Origin: Larimichthys crocea
Taxonomy: Eukaryota > Chordata > Actinopteri > Sciaenidae
NCBI RefSeq assembly: GCF_000972845.2
Contig: NC_040025.1
Coordinates: 19,089,399 to 19,153,398, forward strand
Direction: 5' to 3'
Length of the DNA: 64,000 nt
Made by a program: the position numbers and the translations under genes
Notes under the pieces: model-generated
The model's input: the letters and a program-made list of their open reading frames with translations, nothing else
Told to the model about the DNA's origin: nothing
Database searches by the model: none
Shown: positions 54,601 through 64,000 of the stretch, one piece after another
How positions within the stretch are numbered: position 1 is the first letter of the stretch
Layout of the letters: each line of letters begins with the position of its first letter

Positions 54601-57600
54601 ACACAGATAGAAATGTAGTGAAGATTTCATTTCTTACTTGGCAAGTTTCATTTCGATCTGCTGGCGAATTTCCTGTCGTTCCTGGTCGCTTCTTGCTGGG
54701 AAGATATTCCTGTCCTCCAACTCCTGCTTGCTGGGCCTGTTTCGTAGTTTGACAGCAAGCAACTCCTTCCTTAGCCTGCGAGGAAGTGTACCTGCAAGCA
54801 CGCATTATCACACAGGAAATTCTAACTTATTATCATCCAATGTACAATCAAAATATATACTTAAAATCATAGTGTTAATGAATGAAGCCTTCCAGTCCTT
54901 CATTGATACCAAATGTCAATGACCACTTCACCCTCATTTTTGCTCTCTACTGCAGCTAATTGGATTTGAAATGAAACAATGACTCTGAGGGTAAAAAGCC
55001 AACTCTCAACTTTAAGGGTGTTTGTGAGTGTTCAGAGTGTGGCGGCTCTGGCTGTCCTACTACCATCAGCTCACAGCTAATCCAAAAATGGGCAAAGACA
55101 TGGAGCGTGGGTGCAGCTGAGAAAAGCTGAATGAAGCCGTCTGTGACAACACCCACCTGCCACTCAGAGTGACCAAGAAGAGAAGAGTTAAATCTGGGGC
55201 ACCTGGACTTGGTTGAATATCTGCTTCTTCTGAAGAAGAAGCCTCTTGGATGAGAGCTGAAACGTCTTCAAAGATCTACAGCCAAGTCCAGTTGCCTCAG
55301 ATTGAACTCTTCTCAAAGAAAGATGAACTGGACGACTGAGAATGACTTCAGGCTGTAAACATGTTAACTTCTGCTGTGGAGTTGTGCATTTTAATATGGG
55401 GCTTATGGAAACTGACTTGCTTTTGCAGCCAACCCTTAAGTGGCTGCAGTTTTTGGCACTTGTGCATTAATTTCACAGTCTCAGAGGATGCCGCTTGGTC
55501 ACTATGATCAACACTTTTCACATTACACATACTTATTTGACCCATTATTAATATAAAGGATATAAGGATAGGAGTACTGGTCTCTAGGGTTCAAAGTAAA
55601 CTATAATTAACATGCTGGCAGTGACAGTTAATTTCTAGACCATGCAATAAGTAGTACATTTCCTACAATGCTTTCCCAGTACAGATGTAAACACATTCAA
55701 TAAATGTCAATGCTTTGTATCACGCATTGTAATTTATACTTGTAAGCTCTTCAACCTACCAGAGATGACGGATTCATTCCAGCCGTCTAAGTCGTTGGGG
55801 AGGCCTGAGGTGTTGGAGAAGCACTGGTCCAGCCGCACATTCTCCTTATTCTCCTCCGCCTCCTTCTTTGGCCAGTCGGACCCTCCACCTCCCACACAGC
55901 CGCCCCCCAAAAATGATGTGTGTTGATTTTCGGAGCTGCAGGAGCGAGAGAGCCGTCCGTCAGAACACCACAGGCGCGGGGGTGAGCCCTGCTCACACCC
56001 TTCGTGGACACTGAGGGGACACAGAGAGATGGAAAAATTAATGTTGATAGCAGTGGGAGGAGTTTGGAATAACATCTGGAATTTAAATATAGAAGCTTTA
56101 AAGGCTGTCACTCTATAAAGCAACACTTAATGTATTGTAACTATTGGGAGATTCCTGAGCAAGCTTCAAAATTAATAAAATCCTTTCATCAAAGCCAGCA
56201 TGATCTTTAACACCAGTAAGACAACAAACAAAGCAACATATTTGCTTTCACAGTCCCAGTATGTCGGCGTGAGGAAGCTTTTATAAACAGATGTGTGGAG
56301 TCAACCTGAGGACTTACCTCTCCTGTCTGTTCTTGGAAGCGAAGGCTCTCTGCAGTTCCTCCATAATGCAGCTAGGGGGCATGGGAGGGTGCATCATATT
56401 GCCTAAATGTGGGGACCCTGAGGAGTTGGCCAGGGGCCCTCGTAGCGGTATGGTCATTGAAGACATACTTTCTGTGGCCCTGGGTGGAGGCTCCTTGGGG
56501 AGGTAGGAGTTGGGCAAGTGAGTGGGGAGTGATACAGGGCCTGAATCTGAAAGAGAGGCGTGAGCAGATAAACATTGGTGGATAATTAACAGAATCTCTC
56601 TTTTTTTCATATTCAGTCATCTGGGCTAGAGTTTATCTTAAAACACTGAGCTGAAGTTTGGGAAATAGATTTATATTTGCACTTAAGGGAATTCAGACTC
56701 TCCAGTACACTTGACTTGCACAGCTGTTTAATATGAGAGGGAATTTGAACATCTGGAGGAAAAATATGAGCACAGGAAAAACTCCACAAGTTTTCTTGCA
56801 AAGAAATTAGAGAGCAAACTTTGCCATCTGCAGTGTATCTACAGTGTGTGTGTTCCATTAAATCGCTAGAGATTGTGGAGCTACCTTGGTAGTTACACAT
56901 GCGTGTGTGAGTTCGTTCTGCTTTCAAACAAGGTATCAGTATGAAATTTAGGATTTGTCTAACTACAGAACTAAAAGAATAAATGACTTGTCGTAGAAAC
57001 ATGCTGAGCTACCATGAAACACCACAGCAGTTTCAATACATCTCTGCATATAGGCTCATAAATTCTCTGGAACTCTACATGGAGGGATAAACACTATTCT
57101 AAACACTCTAAAAGATACTACCTCATCTAAATATTCAGCATCAGTGGAAAGTAACTAAGTACATTGGTACTTGTACTTTGCTTGAGTGCCACTTCATATT
57201 TTTAATCCACAATGTTTCAGAAAATATTGTACTGTTTACTTTCTAGTTATTTCAGATTAAGATGTGACATTGAAAAACATGATAACTTTGTTAAACAGAT
57301 CACATTGTAAATCATTACAGTAGTGTTTCCCAACTTTTTAGAATATAACAGTATCTTGTAGATGGGGCTGCCTATTATGTTTCAGATGTCTATGAGATGG
57401 TGGCAGCAACTATACCTTTCTCCTCTAAACTTCTCATTTCATTTAAATTATAGTTTGAGACCCAACGTGGTAAAAATAGAAAATATTTCACATAAAAAGC
57501 AAATATTAGAGAAGTGTCTATAAAGGGAACACAGTGTTATGAAACAGAACTTTGTTGTTTATTTCCTCTCCCATTAATCATCTCACAAATCAGATTTATT

Positions 57601-60447
57601 TCAGCAATCTCCAGATTTGAAACTACTTAAGTGTATAGTTAAAGCAGCAGTAACAATAAAATGTTGGTCATTCATTGAGCAGTATCAACAACAATAATAA
57701 TATATAAAAATGTATTAGTCACAGGGGTGAACACGCTTACCTGAAGTACATATCGCTCATATTTAGTTTTATTACTGTATAGAGAGGTGTGTTATTTTTC
57801 TCCATTCATTTATTCATTTTTTTCTTCATTTTTCAACCATCTCTAGTCCAAAGTGAGCAAAAACAGGTTTTACACAGCCGCATTTACTGTACATGTGATA
57901 CAAGTGATCTTTCCTCTTCTCAGCACTCACCATCTCCAGTACTCAGCTGGGACAAAAGTTTTGGAGGTACTTGTGGTGGGGAAGTTCCTGGAGGAATCTC
58001 CTCCTCTGGTCTGTCTTCCATCTGCTCTCCCACATCCTGCAGCCCCTCAGGTAAATCCCCGGCAGGATGCACCTCCTCGCCTCCGTCCTCCTCCGGTAGT
58101 GGTACGTTCTCTTCCACCCGTTCACAGTCCTGGAGAGGGGCAGCTACTGGAGGACACAAAAAATTGAAAACAAAGCAAAAGTTTTTGCAGTACAAAATAC
58201 AAATATAAAGCCAGTATGGAAACGATGACAGCTGTTTGGAACAGCTTGTAGAAGACTGTTTTGAAGATCAGGGCAGTTCAACACAGTCAGCTAACTCATA
58301 ACTGAGTGGTTCTGCTGATGTCCAACCATACTGAAATGTACTGTATCATACTGGTTTTCTACATGCAAATATACATATTGTAGACCTCTTATAGCGGATG
58401 ACACTGGAAGCAAATAACGTTATTACATTGTCTTTGCTGCCCCCTAATGGTTATTCATGTCTAGAGGATCGAATCAACCTTACTTCTCAGTTTCATCTGT
58501 TCCATAGCTTTGTGGTTAGTGTGAAAAATGTACACAATTCTTTTTTCTTTTTTTTTGTCAACCTTTGATGAAAAAAAAATCATTCAGTTTGGTTTCAAGC
58601 ATTTTATCAAATTAATCACAGCAATCTTATACCGTCTCATATTGATCTACTATAAAGCTGAGGAAAAGACACCCAGCCACTTTACAAATCAATTTTTCCC
58701 TCATCTGTTACTTTTGTGGCTCCATAACGTCCATTGATTAGTTGCCTCTGTGTACGATGAGGGATTGTCCTACCTGGAGGGGGATGCTCTTCCTCAGGAC
58801 CAAGGTATTCCACACTGCTAACTGTGAGGTTTGGGTGCAAAGGTCCCCCGAATCCTCCAAGCAGGACTGCACCATCTGAGCAGCAGCCCTGGGTGGGAGA
58901 GCTTGGGTCGTGGCATAGAAGACCGCTGGATAATGCTACATCTGCGAGAGGATAAGAGGTGGAGAAGGTTATGTAGCTGCCAGGATTTCGGTGTTGTAGA
59001 TATACAAATGTTATCTCTTTCTTTCTTCATTTCTACTACTGATGAATTGAGGTGACAGGTTACAATTAAAAGTCATTTTGAGACTTTTCCTTGATTCCTG
59101 GTGGAGCAGGTGTATATGTGAGTAGAGTTAGAGCAGCTAGTGGAGGGATGCACTGAGAAACACTGCAACAGACCTCTGATGTGAATAACTGTCCCCATTT
59201 CCCTAAGTGACTTTTACTCTTTATGTCACCTTGATTCAATGGCACTCTCCATTACAGCAAGAGTATCACATTTAGCCTTGTGTTCAGCAAATATAGTGCT
59301 AGACATTCTGTAGCATCTTGCTATGCTCACTTTTAACACAAGTGACTGAGCAAAAAGTCAATATTACTGTTGCAGTGAAAATGAGTGCATCATGTTATCA
59401 TAATGATAATCAGATGTCCAAATTAATGTTTGGAAAGAAACTGAAATTAAAGATTAAGAAATTGAGTTTTGTTTAACAGCATTCTCTCTCATGTGTTACT
59501 GTTACATTTGAATCACAGAGCGACATTTTCCAAGAAAAAAAAAAAAAATACTAGGCAATGTTTGAGAAACCCCAGAAGGTCTTTTTACAAAGTGCTTCCT
59601 GCTTTTCTGACAGTATTTCCAGAATCCTCAAAGACTTATTTCCACCATCTGGCTGAAACGATATCCTGTCTGCTGCACAATGAAATTTGTGTTTTAAATC
59701 TGTTTCCCAAGTGTCTCCTAATACAAACAAAGACGGTAGCCAGAAATGACATGTCTTTGCTCCGTTTTTTTTGCTATCACTTAAATTTGTCTGTGTTAGA
59801 TTTTCAAACTGAATAGCATTCAAATTTTTCTTGTGTTTTACAAAAAGAACAAACAGAATATTCTTCTTCTGAGGATTGTGGACAATCTTCAGTTTTTTTT
59901 TGTTGGTTTTTTTGGGAAATGGTGTTCAGCTCTCTGACTCAGATGTGATGATAATAGAGAAACAGACTGTCTGAGAAACCATTTCAGCAGCACGGAAATT
60001 AAAAAACAGTGCTAAATCAGCAAGCACTGTTTATTGTTTATCAAATAAAATTGTGTGCTGCACATCTCAGTGGCTTCAACAAAGTAAAGATGTATAAAAC
60101 TCTCTGGTGTCATTATAAATTGATGAGGACTGACTTAATATAAACAAACACTTTTTCACCCACATCCTCTTGTTATCTTGTCCTAACCTAATTCATTTGA
60201 ATGTGTGTGCATCTGTTAGTGAACTTGAATGTCCCTTTACCATCCCTTGACCCTCCGTCCACCCACCAATCCTGCATTGTACCTGTGGAGCTCTGCTTGA
60301 GCTTCTCATTTTTCTTTTTCCTCCACTTCCAGGGCTTGAAGATGCGCCCCAGGGTGGCCAGCTTGCTGTTACGTCGGATGGGTGGAGTGTGGACCCCAGT
60401 CACCAGGCAACCGGTCCTAAGCACCCTCTGCTGGTCCACCAACTCTA
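48655..60447 (-). CDS. phactr3: Phosphatase and actin regulator 3 (PHACTR3), 11 of its coding exons; first coding exon not found
   Basis: Binds G-actin through RPEL motifs and protein phosphatase 1 through its C-terminus. Minus-strand exons: 60283-60447, 58774-58941, 57931-58146, 56318-56546, 55760-56010, 54638-54791, 50304-50359, 49853-49914, 49558-49698, 49124-49200, 48655-48670. They encode 510 residues with matching phases. The first exon holds the N-terminal RPEL/basic segment ([26 protein letters not shown]). Three C-terminal RPELs follow: [42 protein letters not shown]. The PP1-binding end is RFSDYVEV...[11 protein letters not shown]...HLTRFHRP. The exon at 60447 begins in mid-codon, so the start codon lies further upstream. 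Paralogue choice (3 rather than 1, 2 or 4) rests on the neighbour sycp2 as in human 20q13. Confidence 0.92.
50304..50394 (-). other. phactr3: Possible internal translation start of phactr3 reading through a splice acceptor
   Basis: An ATG at 50394 lies 35 bases upstream of the RPEL2 exon and is in frame with it: [11 protein letters not shown] then [15 protein letters not shown] transcript starting in this intron would make a short protein with RPEL2, RPEL3 and the PP1-binding tail. The 400 bases upstream (50400-50800) have CpG sites, unlike the rest of the intron. There is no direct evidence that it is used. Confidence 0.3.
50395..54637 (-). other. phactr3: Large phactr3 intron between the RPEL1 and RPEL2 exons
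   Basis: This 4.2 kb intron has a CpG-bearing right-hand flank of the RPEL2 exon (about 50400-50800) and otherwise AT-rich sequence. No repeats with clear ends and no additional exon with recognisable protein were seen. Confidence 0.6.
55181..55313. repeat. Imperfect palindromic repeat (42-base arms)
   Basis: The left arm 55181-55222 and right arm 55272-55313 are inverted copies; both contain CTGGACTTGG when read the same way. They differ at about seven of 42 positions. The 49-base loop contains GAAACGTCTTCA, part of a motif I have seen repeatedly in teleost genomes. It lies in the phactr3 intron right beside dispersed-repeat copy 2. Confidence 0.75.
55349..55510 (+). repeat. Teleost dispersed repeat, copy 2
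   Basis: It is homologous to the copy near 16391: both begin CAGGCTGTAAACATGTT and share TTCTGCTGTG and TTTTAATATGGG. It goes on with GTGGCTGCAGTTTTTGGCAC and ends near GATGCCGCTTGGTC. It is non-coding. Confidence 0.65.
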
Positions 60448-62054
60448 CTACAGCGACAGAGGAAATGGTAAAAGAAGCCCAGAGAAGGGTCGAGAGTTGT
60501 TACAGCAGGATGAAATGGGTTAAGGATAGAGTGGGTGGGTGGGGGGTGGCAGGCAAGTGTGTGTTGCAGTATGGAGGTGAGGAGGGAGGGAAGAAGAAAA
60601 AAAAAAACACCAAACGTGCAAAAGTAGGTGAGAGGAAAAAGAATGAGGGAGAGAGAGAAACCAGAGCACAATTAGTATGCTCACCTTACTGAATAAACCA
60701 TGATGGACTCCAAGTGCTGTGAACAGATTGAATTAGAAAGACTAATTTGATTCAGGCACACTCCCTCACGGCTGTTATTTCCCTGCGAATCCCCTCCCAC
60801 CGAGCCATACGTCATGTATCAAAATAAATAACTCTTACAATCCAAATTTGGAGGGAACATAAGAGCACACAGACACAGACAGACTACAAACGATGCATTT
60901 CCCCGGAGAACAACAGGTGTGCCAGCCCTTGCTGCTTTCCCAGAAACAGCATTAGACCTGGCTGCCTGGTGAAACAAGGACGATTGTTTCATTGTGTAAG
61001 CCTTCCTTTTTTTATTTTTTTTATCTTATACTGCTCCTCTGCTACATGTATGTGTTCTCTGTCCAAGCTCCCACAGGACGCATCTCTGAAGGGATCAGTG
61101 TTTTTAGGAAGTGCAAATACCTCTGCAAGATGTTCCATAATGCCACAAAACAGACAAAACATGGTTAGCATGCAGTGTATTTTTCTTTTTCCATCCCAAA
61201 AAGCCACAACGATTTGGGTGTGTTCATGTCCTCTTAGGTGCAGGGAATATTTGAACCACATGTGCTCATGTGCTTATGTTCTACATGCAGACAGAGTGAT
61301 TTGTTCTGGATCACACTGAATGCCCACAAAGTGCATGCTGATCTTCCAGGGGTCGACGTAAAATAATAAAAATTCACACAGAAATGCACTTAACGCTCAT
61401 GAAGTGAGTAAGTGAGCTGATTTTGCGAATGAAAGGGTTAACAATAAAATTGATTTAAATCAAACAAACAATTAATGTGAAACAATGAATGTGAAAAAAA
61501 AGATTTAGAACAGATTTAGCTGCATATAATTAAATTAAACAGTAGGCAGCAATCTATGACGAGTGCAGATTAGTTTAATTAACTATAATAATAAATGAGC
61601 TGTCACATCCACTGTGCTGCCATCCCTGCACAGTCTTTTTTTCCTCTGTAAAATAAAGTTGTATTTCAATGAATAATGGCTGTGACTCATATCAGGCACA
61701 TGTATCAGGGTCTACAGATACATTGCTGCTGGGTTGCCCACATGTGCTCACACATGGCACCAAGAAAGAGGAAACGCACAATAAATTCCACGTATTTAAG
61801 AGCTACATACGTCAGTGTGACACAAACGCAGTGACATGTGCCTTCAGGAGGCTGATATCTTTGTTCAAATATTCAGCTGAGGAGGAGGCAAGGATTTGTG
61901 ATGGGGGAGGATAGGGAGAGAAGGGGAGGGTGTTGGGGAGAGTGGCTTAGGGTGTGATATGGAGTACAGTGATGGAGGAGGGATGATACAGCTGACTCCC
62001 TTTCATGCTTTTTATGCAGCCCCTTGCTACTTCCCTGAAACACATGGGTATGGA

Positions 62055-62395
62055 GTAGAAAGAGGATGGTGGTAGTGATTAGGGGAGGAGAGGAGAGAAG
62101 AACAGAAGAGGAGAGGAGGAGGAAACAAGGGAAGGAGATGAAAAGGGAGAGAAGAAACAAGGACAGGGAGAGGAAAGAAAATGAAGGATGATAGCAGAAA
62201 GGAAAAGTGAAAGAGAAGCAGGAAAGAAGAGCAGGGAGAGAAGAGGAAAGAGAGGGTAATGGCAAGAACAAAGTGGAAGGGAGAAAGAAGGTGATGAGAG
62301 GAAAGCAAAAAGAACAAAAAGGATAAAAGGAAAAGTAACTGCAAGACAGAAACCAAAGGGAGTAGTAAAGGAGGATAGATGAGATGAAAGCAGGT
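62055..62395 (+). repeat. Long polypurine (GA-rich) tract
   Basis: For about 340 bases the plus strand is almost wholly A and G, with only scattered pyrimidines. It is built from irregular GAGGA, GGAAAG and GAAGAAG units rather than one fixed unit. The long minus-strand open frames here are Ser/Leu/Phe/Pro artefacts of the opposite polypyrimidine strand. Confidence 0.85.
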
Positions 62396-62640
62396 CATTT
62401 CCAGCTTGGTGTTTGACCGTAAAAAGTTCCAGGAAACAGGTCAGTTAACCAAGCACACCCGTCTCACCATGTCATAATCACTTCTGTCACACATGCAGCG
62501 TGGCAGACGTGGCGTCACACGCAGAATCCAGGTCAAGCTTGAAGGAAACGCACCCAGTCGCGCAGAGAAGAAGAAGAAGAAGGGGAAAAAAAGCTTAAGA
62601 GAAGGAGAGGGGGAGTAGGAGGGGTAGCAGCGTTGTGTTT

Positions 62641-62667
62641 GTGTGTGTGTGCGTGTGTGTGTGTGTG
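62641..62667. repeat. TG dinucleotide microsatellite
   Basis: About thirteen TG units with one GC interruption lie between GA-rich stretches. Confidence 0.85.
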
Positions 62668-62859
62668 GAGAGAGCGGGGGAAAAGGAGGTGGGGTCAGGC
62701 CCGCTGCTGTTGCCATGGCGACCACATCCAGATGCTGCCGCAGCAGTGGTAGCCAGCGGGAGGAGCGAGCCAGTCTGTAGCTTAGAGGAGAGGAGGAGAG
62801 CAGAGGAGCCTCCTACACAGACACTGCCTGCCACATCTAAAGCCAGTGGCAGCACCCAG

Positions 62860-62872
62860 TGCATTGTGGGTA
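62860..62872 (-). promoter_or_regulatory. ZNF143-like motif
   Basis: On the minus strand the sequence reads TACCCACAATGCA, close to the ZNF143/THAP11 element with its CCCA-N-AATGCA core. Such elements sit near transcription starts, so this may mark a phactr3 promoter. The match is by eye. Confidence 0.35.
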
Positions 62873-64000
62873 GGAGGGTGAAGCCACATGGAGGACGAGA
62901 GCTGTCTGCATTTTGAAAGAGGGGAAGGAGATGGGAGGGGGGAGGAGGAGGAGAGAAGGGGGATTCCAGGGAGAAGAGGCGAGAAGGAGAGATGGGAGGG
63001 GGCTGTTGCTATACGGAAGAGCTTGCAGGAGAATCTGGGCTCGTCCAATCATGGTGCAGCTATTTATAATGCATATCAAGTAACTCTTCATTTTTCATAG
63101 AAGGGTGGTTGTTCAGAGAAAAATGACAGGAGTCTGGGCAGAGCACAGGAATTAAGTGAAAACACATGCATGTGCATGGAGATTATAAGGATGTATCAAA
63201 ATGTGTGTCAGATAAGCATGAATGGACTACATGCACCATGTGGCCACGATGTGTGATTCTAATTAATATGCTAATGCTAAATAGGATTTATTAAATCCAT
63301 GTGTCATGCTGATGCAGTGGACCAATTGTCTGTTTGCTGTACGCTCACAGTCCTCTCCAACACAAGTCTGCACACACTGTAATTCCAATCAGGTGATGCT
63401 GGCACGGCTTTACACAAGATAAAAGATTAAACTCCAAACAGAAAGCATAATATAATACATATAATACCTCAGGAATGCAGGCGAATGTAACCTTTGAATG
63501 CTGCACTCTATACTGCATTAGTGCAGAACAGAAGAAATGATTTAGCACTGGAATAAAGTGGGCAATATGATAATGTGACTTGGCAAGAAAACTACAACAG
63601 AGAGTCTAAGTGTGCCACCAGGGACCACACCCCACTTAACCAGCTTGTCAGCACATTTGGGAACACAAGATCTCTCTCCCCACATGTGCACAATGAGCAC
63701 ATCCCCCTCTCCAAGTGTCTAAGGTGAGCTAACCAACAGGATGAAGTGTGAATGTGATAGGTAACTTTTTTAAAAAAGTGCTTTGTCAGTGATGAAGTGC
63801 CAATTTTTCTGCTCCATTGCGACACCACAAAAGCAAAGAATGTGACTGAGAAATGAATACAACTGAATCTGTCTGTGACCTTTTCAGATTTTACAATGAA
63901 TGGGATTCACTCTGAGGGGTAGGATAATATCAACGGCATAGTTTCAGCAATGAGGTTGTATGAGGCAAAGCATTGCTGAATCACCTAGTAGACTGATCTA

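Larger units (their letters stand above)
60448..64000. other. Upstream phactr3 intron and possible promoter region
   Basis: No coding exon could be placed here with the phase needed by the exon at 60447 (one leading base). The region holds a polypurine tract (62055-62395), a TG repeat (62641-62667), GGA-rich sequence (62880-63010) and a ZNF143-like motif (62860-62872). The first phactr3 exon may lie here as a short or non-coding exon, or beyond the window. Confidence 0.5.

Noticed and set aside
60674..60692. Candidate first phactr3 exon (MVYSV followed by GTGAGC)
   Set aside because: The donor would leave two bases, but the next exon at 60447 needs one, so the frame would break.
61873..62398. 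Two long minus-strand frames rich in Ser, Leu, Phe and Pro
   Set aside because: They arise from the polypyrimidine strand of a purine tract and not from coding sequence.
62464..62719. Candidate first phactr3 exon (MATAAG... to DYDM|GTGAGA)
   Set aside because: It ends in phase 0 and is largely low-complexity Pro/Thr/His from the TG repeat; it does not join to the next exon.

Overview
This is a window of nuclear DNA from a ray-finned fish, most likely a percomorph teleost. Genes are split into many small exons with GT-AG introns, spacers are AT-rich, and the dispersed repeats are of teleost type. Six vertebrate genes can be rebuilt exon by exon from splice sites and unbroken reading phase. 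No prokaryotic, viral or CRISPR material was seen. The species cannot be named from the sequence.

Layout from left to right: (1) 1-5713 is AT-rich spacer with a TA-flanked miniature inverted-repeat element. (2) 5714-10067, minus strand: edn3, the endothelin-3 precursor, with a TATA-type promoter near 10.3 kb. (3) 10068-19707 is spacer holding a 5'-truncated L1-type retrotransposon, a Tc1-like transposon relic and a copy of a dispersed repeat. (4) 19708-23298, plus strand: ttll9, a tubulin tyrosine ligase-like enzyme of cilia and sperm tails, with X-box-like sites in its promoter. (5) 25090-27143, minus strand: fam217b, tail-to-tail with ttll9. (6) 28329-29264, plus strand: ppp1r3d, a glycogen-targeting subunit of protein phosphatase 1, head-to-head with fam217b. 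(7) 30869-47505, plus strand: sycp2, a meiotic chromosome-axis protein, complete in 46 coding exons (1625 residues). (8) 48655-60447, minus strand: the phactr3 gene without its first coding exon; 11 exons include all RPEL motifs and the PP1-binding C-terminus. (9) 60448-64000 is upstream intron or promoter sequence with a long polypurine tract and microsatellites.

The block phactr3-sycp2-ppp1r3d-fam217b has the same order and relative strands as on human 20q13.3. EDN3, which sits beside PHACTR3 in human, is here at the opposite end, with ttll9 (human 20q11) between. The genes are linked by ancestry, not by pathway: endothelin signalling, ciliary tubulin modification, glycogen metabolism, meiosis and actin/PP1 regulation.

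I see no undescribed multi-gene system. The most unusual signals are an apparent AT-AC intron in sycp2, a possible internal start in phactr3 that would give a C-terminal RPEL/PP1 isoform, a lengthened loop in the second endothelin-like peptide of edn3, and two inverted-repeat elements inside introns or spacer.
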